IMG/VR virus record: IMGVR_UViG_3300003892_000011
Span: 1 to 38,833 of that record
Source: a virus
Length of the DNA stretch: 38,833 bases
Strand: one strand, 5' to 3'
Shown here: one piece after another, positions 32,867 to 37,754 of the stretch
How the letters are laid out: each line of letters begins with the position of its first letter
How positions within the stretch are numbered: the first letter of the stretch is position 1
Program-made: the position numbers and the translations under genes
The notes under the pieces: model-generated
Databases searched by the model: none
Told to the model about the DNA's origin: nothing
Seen by the model: the letters and a program-made list of their open reading frames with translations, nothing else

Positions 32867-33445
32867 ATGAAAAAAGCATACATTATATTAAGCAGAAAAA
32901 CAAAATTAATGATAATATTTATTTTATCATCTTTGTCCCTTTTTCTGGGCTTCGAAGCTAGTAAAAGAATTGTAGCTTGGTTTGATACACACACAATTCA
33001 ATTTAATCAAATTGTTTCCATCACGATTAAGCCTCCTTTTGAGATCAAGAGACGGGAAGTCCCCGCTGAAAGAGTAATAGAGGTTGTGGAGAAGATACCA
33101 GAGCCCCAAGACCTGAAAACTGATATAGAAAAATACATATTTGAGAGGTGGGGAATTGAAAATTATAAGTTAGCCATATCAATTTTTACAGCGGAAAGTG
33201 GGCTACAGGAGGATGCTTGGCATATAAACAGCAATGGCACAATTGATTATGGAGTAGCTCAAATCAATTCTGTGAACTGGAAGTTAGAAGGATGCTCACT
33301 TAAGGAGATAGTTTACGCAAGGGGCAACCTAGATTGTGCCTATAAACTTTGGGATAGAGCCAATGGTATTGAAGGAGACGGGATAGGAAGTTTTAAGGCT
33401 TGGAGTGTAGCCAGAAACGGAAGGTTTTTGGATTTTCTAAAATGA
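32867..33445 (+). CDS. Membrane-anchored lytic transglycosylase
   Basis: A 192-residue protein from ATG 32867, behind AGAGAGAGG; the in-frame ATG at 32834 would add 11 residues without a ribosome site. Residues ~13-30 are a signal anchor. The catalytic domain begins near 95: ISIFTAESGL with Glu110, DYGVAQINSVNW (127-138) and GSFKAWSVARNG (~174-185), the Glu/GxxQ/N pattern of SLT-type transglycosylases. It is far from the CHAP endolysin, so it may act at entry, egress or on the host envelope. It ends in an ATGA overlap with the cassette array. Confidence 0.75.
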   Translation: MKKAYIILSRKTKLMIIFILSSLSLFLGFEASKRIVAWFDTHTIQFNQIVSITIKPPFEIKRREVPAERVIEVVEKIPEPQDLKTDIEKYIFERWGIENYKLAISIFTAESGLQEDAWHINSNGTIDYGVAQINSVNWKLEGCSLKEIVYARGNLDCAYKLWDRANGIEGDGIGSFKAWSVARNGRFLDFLK

Positions 33446-33630
33446 CAAAACAAAATAAAGAGAGAATAAAATGTGGTAAGTGCAGTGCCGTTTTTGGTGA
33501 AGATGTAGGTGTATTTTATAGAACGGCAACAACTGTGATTTGTGGTGTTTGTAGAATGAAAGAAAACAACCCAACTTTTCGAGCATTTGCTGAAAATTGC
33601 AAACAACTAAAAAATGAAAAAACAAAGTAG
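33442..33630 (+). CDS. Cassette gene 1: zinc-ribbon protein
   Basis: A 62-residue protein whose ATG overlaps the transglycosylase stop and starts MTKQNK. CGKC and CGVC form a zinc-ribbon pattern. It ends KNEKTK and stop, bases that also contain the start MKKQ of the next gene in another frame. This is the first of the genes joined by the repeated junction. Confidence 0.6.
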   Translation: MTKQNKERIKCGKCSAVFGEDVGVFYRTATTVICGVCRMKENNPTFRAFAENCKQLKNEKTK

Positions 33631-34000
33631 AATAATAAAATTTAGATTTTGGGATGAGGGTTCAAAAACTTTTATAAAAGAACAAGATGCCCCTAATGGC
33701 GTGAACTACTTTTTTTCAACTGCCGAAAGTTATGGAATAATTCCGTTGCAATACACTGGTTTTAAAGATAAAAATGGAAAAGAAATATATGAAGGGGATA
33801 TAGTTTCGGTTTGCGGAAACGAAGAAGGGGATGCAGATACAATGATTGTGTCTTGGGACGACGAGACGCTTACTTATGAATTACTTAATCATAAAGGAAC
33901 AAAACAGAATTTGTATTTGTATGAAGTTTTGGATGATGAGGACGACAAAACGATAGTTATTGGCAATATTTTTGAAAATCCTGAACTATTGAAAGGCTGA
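33614..34000 (+). CDS. Cassette gene 2: YopX family protein
   Basis: A 128-residue protein with the YopX pattern: IKFRFWDEGSK at the start, LQYTGFKDKNGKEIYEGDIV in the middle and VIGNIFENPELL at the end. YopX proteins are common in phages of Gram-positive and other bacteria; their function is not established. The start lies in a junction repeat that also ends the previous gene. It stops 2 bases before the next ATG. Confidence 0.85.
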   Translation: MKKQSRIIKFRFWDEGSKTFIKEQDAPNGVNYFFSTAESYGIIPLQYTGFKDKNGKEIYEGDIVSVCGNEEGDADTMIVSWDDETLTYELLNHKGTKQNLYLYEVLDDEDDKTIVIGNIFENPELLKG

Positions 34001-34002
34001 AA

Positions 34003-34284
34003 ATGAAAAAACAAAACAGGATAGATTTTGATATAACAAGCCCTCTTCAAACCTACGCCTATGAGTGGCTAAAAAGTCGGGGCTTGTTTGACGAAGATGC
34101 CGATTATGGCGGGATGTTGGGTGAAGCGGTTTTGGAATTAATTAAAGTGTTCTCAAGGCAAGGGCATTCTGGGTTTTCGGCTGGGTTAACGAAAGAAATG
34201 TTTTATCGCTTATTGGCTGATTTTGAGAGCGGGCAAGACCCAGATTATGGAAAGTCAAAACCAAAAAATGAAAAAACAAAATAA
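34003..34284 (+). CDS. Cassette gene 3: small acidic helical protein
   Basis: A 93-residue protein starting MKKQNR in a junction repeat and ending KNEKTK and stop in the next. The centre is helical with aromatic residues (YAYEWLKSRGLFDEDADYGGML; GLTKEMFYRLLADFESG). No family is recognised. Confidence 0.65.
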   Translation: MKKQNRIDFDITSPLQTYAYEWLKSRGLFDEDADYGGMLGEAVLELIKVFSRQGHSGFSAGLTKEMFYRLLADFESGQDPDYGKSKPKNEKTK

Positions 34285-34570
34285 ACAAAATAAAACAAAA
34301 ATAATAATATGTGATTGTTGGTATTGTAGGTGTGTGCGCTTTCCGTTTTATTTGCCATTTCTTAGAAAACCATATTATTATTCGCCTATCGAGAGAAGAA
34401 AGAAGATTAGAGAAGAGATGAAAAAAATTAAAAATCATCCAGTTTTTAAACCAGAGGGCAGGCTGTTTGATTTTAGTGGGATTCAATTTGCGCTGGTGGA
34501 ACATATACATAATAAATATCAGGCAAGAATTTATAAACAAAATAAGATTAGAAGACATGGATATTTATGA
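34268..34570 (+). CDS. Cassette gene 4: Cys-rich basic protein
   Basis: A 100-residue protein starting MKKQNK in an exact junction repeat. CDCWYCRC near residues 15-22 is a tight Cys cluster, followed by an aromatic, basic segment (FPFYLPFLRKPYYYSP). It ends in RRHGYL, the first copy of a 38-bp repeat whose second copy ends cassette gene 6. No family is recognised. Confidence 0.55.
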   Translation: MKKQNKQNKTKIIICDCWYCRCVRFPFYLPFLRKPYYYSPIERRKKIREEMKKIKNHPVFKPEGRLFDFSGIQFALVEHIHNKYQARIYKQNKIRRHGYL

Positions 34571-34581
34571 AGTAAATCAAA

Positions 34582-34815
34582 ATGAAAAAACAAAATAAAA
34601 AACCACTGTCATCGTATTGTGTGAATATTTACAAGGGTAAATATCGTGTTAAAATAGAAGATGCTTATATAGAGTATGGCAACGGCGAGGAATACACAGT
34701 TGAAAGGTTGGCACATTTTCTAGAACCCGAAGAAATTAAATCCCAAAAATGGCTTAAAAAATGGGCAGAGGATTTTCTGAATGAGTATGTTAAGACATAT
34801 GAAACAACAAAATAA
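34582..34815 (+). CDS. Cassette gene 5: small protein of 77 residues
   Basis: It starts MKKQNK in an exact junction repeat and ends YETTK and stop in a diverged copy. A beta-like N-terminal half (YCVNIYKGKYRVKIEDAYIEY) is followed by a helix (WLKKWAEDFLNEYVKTY). No family is recognised. Confidence 0.6.
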   Translation: MKKQNKKPLSSYCVNIYKGKYRVKIEDAYIEYGNGEEYTVERLAHFLEPEEIKSQKWLKKWAEDFLNEYVKTYETTK

Positions 34816-34827
34816 GGAGGAATAAAA

Positions 34828-35055
34828 ATGAGAACTCGCTGTGCAAACTGCGGAATGATTTACGATATACCCGTGAGTGATATGGATATAAGAACTCCAA
34901 TTGAAGTATCTCAATCGGGTGTTTGTCCAAGATGTGGAAGCAATGCCCATAATCCAATATCTGTTACAACTTCAAGCACCGTTACATTCAATGACCAAAA
35001 TGAAAAACAAAATAAGATTAGAAGACATAGATATTTACGAAGGAAAGAAAAATGA
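34828..35055 (+). CDS. Cassette gene 6: zinc-ribbon protein with a junction-derived tail
   Basis: A 75-residue protein behind AAGGAGGAATAAAA. CANC and CPRC give a zinc-ribbon pattern. From residue ~56 on, the sequence (NEKQNKIRRHRYL) runs through a junction repeat that has lost one A, so this frame is not stopped and takes up the start codons of what would have been the next gene. It then overlaps the following gene by ATGA. Confidence 0.6.
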   Translation: MRTRCANCGMIYDIPVSDMDIRTPIEVSQSGVCPRCGSNAHNPISVTTSSTVTFNDQNEKQNKIRRHRYLRRKEK

Positions 35056-35294
35056 TAATAAAATGTCCAAATTGTAAAAAAGAACATATTTTACCTATAA
35101 GTCGTAGTATTAGAGCCATAGAATTTACTTGTGATTGTTTATTGGCACACTTTAATAGTGAGTTTGGTGGTTGGGTAAAGTTAGATACAAGCTATCTTAG
35201 TATTTACCGTCCAAATAGTCAAGTTGATTCCAAAACGAAAACTTGGACAAATTTTTCATATAAAAAAATTCCCCGTTGTAAGAACGGGGCGTGA
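35052..35294 (+). CDS. Cassette gene 7: zinc-binding small protein
   Basis: An 80-residue protein starting in an ATGA overlap. It has CPNC near the start and CDC at ~28-30, then a single Cys near the end, a partial zinc-ribbon pattern. Its last codons form a GC hairpin. No family is recognised. Confidence 0.55.
   Translation: MIIKCPNCKKEHILPISRSIRAIEFTCDCLLAHFNSEFGGWVKLDTSYLSIYRPNSQVDSKTKTWTNFSYKKIPRCKNGA
35271..35289 (-). terminator. Minus-strand intrinsic terminator
   Basis: CCCCGTT (35271-35277) pairs perfectly with AACGGGG (35283-35289) around a 5-nt loop. Read on the minus strand, it is followed by AATTTTTTT. On the plus strand no U tract follows. It would stop antisense transcripts coming from the packaging side. 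It lies in the coding end of cassette gene 7, so chance is possible. Confidence 0.45.
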
Positions 35295-35313
35295 TTAGAA
35301 GTATTATATCAAA

Positions 35314-35352
35314 ATGAAAAAACAAAATAAAGAAACACATTGGATCCTTTAG
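35314..35352 (+). other. 12-codon remnant behind the last junction repeat
   Basis: An exact junction repeat opens a frame of 12 codons (MKKQNKETHWIL) and stops. It looks like the start of a cassette whose body has been lost or replaced by the small-terminase upstream region. A functional peptide is doubtful. Confidence 0.4.
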
Positions 35353-35379
35353 TTCTACTGATACCCTTCAGAGGCGGGG

Positions 35380-35430
35380 TAATTTGCGTTAATTCTGCGG
35401 TAATTCTTCTAAACCCCTATCGTTTAGAAG
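35380..35430 (+). promoter_or_regulatory. Helically phased TAATT repeats and a palindrome before TerS
   Basis: TAATT occurs at 35380, 35390 and 35401, spaced 10 and 11 bases, one helical turn each. Directly after, CTTCTAAA (35406-35413) and TTTAGAAG (35423-35430) form a perfect 8-bp inverted repeat. They lie upstream of an extended -10 promoter that lacks a -35 box, where an activator would bind. Confidence 0.5.
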
Positions 35431-35459
35431 CTACAATAGGGAAGGGAGGTGGACTCATC

Positions 35460-35468
35460 TGCTATAAT
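35460..35468 (+). promoter_or_regulatory. Extended -10 promoter of the packaging operon
   Basis: TGCTATAAT at 35460-35468, with no -35 match at 16-19 nt. ATG 35478 is 9 nt after the -10, so a leaderless transcript is expected. It is the same class as the cargo promoter at 3515-3523. Confidence 0.6.
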
Positions 35469-35477
35469 AGGGCTAAT

Positions 35478-35831
35478 ATGCCAGCACCCCTCGACACTTT
35501 AGACAAGAAAAAAAGATTTATTGAGTTTTACTCTCGCCCAGAGGTTCAAGGAAACATCTCAATGACTTGCGATGCGGTAGGAATTAACCGCCAGACTTAC
35601 TACAACTGGTTGGAAAAAGATGAAAAGTTTAGACAAGAAATGTATGAGGCAAAGATGAAGATGTGCGATGAGATGGAGCAGATACTTATCAGCAGGGCGG
35701 TTGAGAAAAGTGATACAGCTTTAATCTTTTGGCTGAAATATAACCACCCTCAATATAAAGAAAATCCTCAAGTCCAAATCAACCAGCAATTTATCTTTAA
35801 CAAACTAAAAGAGAAATATGGCGAACTTTAG
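35478..35831 (+). CDS. terS: Small terminase subunit
   Basis: A 117-residue protein from ATG 35478; an earlier in-frame start at 35340 would read through the promoter and is rejected. Residues ~24-47 are a helix-turn-helix (VQGNISMTCDAVGINRQTYYNWLEKD) of the kind that binds the packaging site, and the remainder is helical, for ring assembly. It overlaps the large subunit gene by 14 bases. Confidence 0.8.
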   Translation: MPAPLDTLDKKKRFIEFYSRPEVQGNISMTCDAVGINRQTYYNWLEKDEKFRQEMYEAKMKMCDEMEQILISRAVEKSDTALIFWLKYNHPQYKENPQVQINQQFIFNKLKEKYGEL

Positions 35832-36651
35832 AGATAAAGCTCAAATCTATGTAAATTTTATCAAAGATAATTTTGCTGTTGTTGCCAAAGACGGGCAAAT
35901 CAAGAAATTTTATGAGGACACAAATCACTGGAGGATACAGGAGGACTTTGTCTTAAATAAGGCAACAGGACGGGATGCGATATTGAAATCAAGACAATTG
36001 GGTTTTTCATCTATTATTCTTGCCATCTTCACAACAGATTTTCTTCTAAAAGACAATTCCTATTCAATGGTAGTGGCAGATAAATCAGACAACGCAGAAG
36101 ATTTGTTAGCTAGAGTGAAGTTTTATATAAAATCTTTTGAAGAGATAAACCAAGTAAAATTAGACTTAAAATACAATTCTAAATACGAGCTCTATAATGA
36201 AGAATTGAACTCCACTTATAAAATTGGCACGGCAGAGAATAAGGAGGTGGGGCGAAGCAAAACCATATCGGGATTGCATTTATCTGAATTTGCTTTTTAT
36301 TCAGACCAGGAAGCAATCTTAAGCTCTGCTTTACAGGCGGTTGTGCCAGATGGAAAAATTTTCATCGAGACAACAGCTAACGGATTTAATTTTTTTAAGA
36401 CTTTTTGGGACGAGTGCAAGAATGGCGAAAGACCTTTTAATCCTTTGTTTTATGGTGCAAGTCAATTTTATTCGAGAGAGTTTTTGGAGAATAAAAAGAA
36501 GGAGTTAAAAAATTATTATCCACAGGAATACCCAGAAACGGACGTTGAAGCCTTTTTGGCAAGTGGAGAATTGTATTTTGATAAGGAAGCATTAAGGTTT
36601 TATTTAGATAATGTTAGAGAGCCAATTAAAAATGATTTGATATATTTATAA
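35818..36651 (+). CDS. terL: Large terminase, ATPase half (split gene)
   Basis: A 277-residue protein. The variant Walker A is KSRQLGFSS (57-65), Walker B with the catalytic Glu is LHLSEF (153-158), and the coupling motif is ETTANG (184-189). The order matches the packaging ATPase domain of tailed phages. The frame ends shortly after YFDKEALRFYLDNVREPI, the linker that normally leads to the nuclease domain, which is encoded from 36756. An ATG follows the TAA at once. Together the two parts are 491 residues, the size of an ordinary TerL. Confidence 0.85.
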   Translation: MANFRDKAQIYVNFIKDNFAVVAKDGQIKKFYEDTNHWRIQEDFVLNKATGRDAILKSRQLGFSSIILAIFTTDFLLKDNSYSMVVADKSDNAEDLLARVKFYIKSFEEINQVKLDLKYNSKYELYNEELNSTYKIGTAENKEVGRSKTISGLHLSEFAFYSDQEAILSSALQAVVPDGKIFIETTANGFNFFKTFWDECKNGERPFNPLFYGASQFYSREFLENKKKELKNYYPQEYPETDVEAFLASGELYFDKEALRFYLDNVREPIKNDLIYL

Positions 36652-36780
36652 ATGATAGAAGAAATTATAGTTGGAATAATTTTTACATTTATTCTTGGGG
36701 TTTATAGTGGGGAAATGGGAATAAGACTTGGAATTTTATTAACTTTTATCTTAATATGTTTAGGCAATTTCGTCAAATAG
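36652..36780 (+). CDS. 42-residue double-membrane-segment mini-ORF inside terL
   Basis: ATG 36652 directly follows the TAA of the ATPase half. The protein is almost wholly hydrophobic, with segments ~4-20 and ~24-40 separated by GEMGIR, a helical hairpin. Its last 25 bases overlap the start of the nuclease half in another frame. It is unrelated to TerL. The match with the mini-ORF arrangement at 5819-5971 is striking. No ribosome site other than coupling is visible. Confidence 0.55.
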   Translation: MIEEIIVGIIFTFILGVYSGEMGIRLGILLTFILICLGNFVK

Positions 36781-37400
36781 AGCGTGGAGAATTTATTGTT
36801 GTTGGTGTTGATACAGCATCTGGCGGTGGTGATTATACCGCTGCCCAATTTCTTTCAAAAACAAAAGTAGATGTTCCGTTAGTTTATCACTCACCGATTA
36901 CGACGACGGAATTTACCAATCTTTTAGTGCCTACACTAGAAAGGATTTTCGATATAACAGGAATTAAACCAGTTGTTGCATACGAGAGAAACAACGGGGG
37001 AGCGTTTGAGATGGATAGATTGGCGGCAATGAATAGGCTTAATAAGTATGATTTATTCAAGATGCCCACCTTTGGTAGGGAAAATCCGCCCGAAGCCGTT
37101 CAATACGGCTGGACAACTTCTACGGCAACACGCCCTAAAATGCTTCAAGACCTGAAACAGGCGATAGACAATAAAATTCTCATTCTATACGACGGTGTAA
37201 CCATAGACGAGATGTATTCCTTTGTGGTCGTGCAAACCTCATCAAGCTGGAAAGCACAAGCTAATAAAGGAGCAAAAGACGATTTGGTGATGGCGCTGGC
37301 GATTGCTTGGCAGTTAAATAATAATCTTGAAGAAAGAAGTTTGTCTCAATCTTACTATCCTCGTTATGCGGGAGAAAAGAAAAACTGGAGTTTAGTATGA
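36756..37400 (+). CDS. terL: Large terminase, nuclease half (split gene)
   Basis: A 214-residue protein with an RNase H-like nuclease: VGVDTASGGGDYTA (Asp19), VAYERNNGG (Glu77) and KDDLVMALAIAW (Asp175/176), the three acidic sites of the headful nuclease. It lacks any ATPase part. In-frame it is open upstream only to 36708 (TAG at 36705), so it cannot be joined to the first half by a simple frameshift. ATG 36756 has no ribosome site and probably relies on re-initiation at the mini-ORF stop 22 bases downstream. It overlaps the next gene by ATGA. Confidence 0.85.
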   Translation: MFRQFRQIERGEFIVVGVDTASGGGDYTAAQFLSKTKVDVPLVYHSPITTTEFTNLLVPTLERIFDITGIKPVVAYERNNGGAFEMDRLAAMNRLNKYDLFKMPTFGRENPPEAVQYGWTTSTATRPKMLQDLKQAIDNKILILYDGVTIDEMYSFVVVQTSSSWKAQANKGAKDDLVMALAIAWQLNNNLEERSLSQSYYPRYAGEKKNWSLV

Positions 37401-37747
37401 GAAATTCTTATGTTACACCCTCGATAACTAAAATGCTTTATGGTTGGACCAAGTGGGGACGGGGCAATTTCGGTATTTTCAGAGAAATAACCGAAGAGTG
37501 GAACTGTCAGCTTTGCGGAGAAAGGCAAATAATCGGACTTCCTAGATATTTCTTCCCTCTAGATGACTTTAGACGGGATTTTTTAGTAGTTTGTTCGTCT
37601 TGCTGGCACGATTTACTTGAGGCGGGTGTTCACACTTATGAGGAATTGGATAAAAGAATAGGAATAGAGAAATTTAAGGAGCAAATCAGATTAAAAACTA
37701 TACAAATTGAGTTAAAATTGAAAACCTCTTTAGACGATGGCTTATAA
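37397..37747 (+). CDS. Zinc-ribbon protein between terminase and portal
   Basis: A 116-residue protein starting in an ATGA overlap with terL. CQLCGE and CSSCW are separated by about 30 residues, forming a zinc-binding unit, and the C-terminus is helical and basic. It may help DNA packaging or head processing because of its place, but no named family is recognised. The portal promoter lies within its 3' end. Confidence 0.65.
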   Translation: MRNSYVTPSITKMLYGWTKWGRGNFGIFREITEEWNCQLCGERQIIGLPRYFFPLDDFRRDFLVVCSSCWHDLLEAGVHTYEELDKRIGIEKFKEQIRLKTIQIELKLKTSLDDGL

Positions 37748-37748
37748 T
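37718..37748 (+). promoter_or_regulatory. Late-type promoter 7 (portal)
   Basis: TTGAAAACC from 37718 and TATAAT at 37743-37748, 19 nt apart. ATG 37755 is 6 nt after the -10. The promoter overlaps the last codons of the preceding gene. Confidence 0.75.
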
Positions 37749-37754
37749 CAGGCT

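Larger units (their letters stand above)
33440..35332 (+). repeat. Eight copies of a start/stop junction repeat
   Basis: Core ATGAAAAAACAAAATAA. Exact copies begin at 34268, 34582 and 35314. Near copies begin at 33442, 33614, 34003, 34799 and 35000, with one to three changes. In one frame the repeat starts a gene (MKKQNK); in a second frame it ends one (NEKTK and stop). It joins most genes between 33.4 and 35.3 kb. The listed span encloses the array, not one continuous repeat. Confidence 0.75.

Noticed and set aside
33614-35330. Programmed -1 frameshift at the AAAAAAC in the junction repeats
   Set aside because: The heptamer is in the wrong phase for A-AAA-AAC in either coding frame; the third frame has TGA just before it. 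Simple overlap of stop and start explains the genes.
35340-35477. N-terminal extension of the small terminase from 35340
   Set aside because: It would read through the phased repeats, the inverted repeat and the extended -10; ATG 35478 fits the promoter and the usual TerS start.
36640-36790. Self-splicing intron in terL (and likewise at 5819-5960)
   Set aside because: The inserts are about 105-140 bases, too short for a group I or II core, and I see no catalytic-core elements.
36640-36790. T4 gene 60-type ribosome bypass across the insert (and likewise at 5819-5960)
   Set aside because: The take-off codons before the stops (TTA in terL, ATA in the glycosyltransferase) have no identical landing codon in the open part of the downstream frame.
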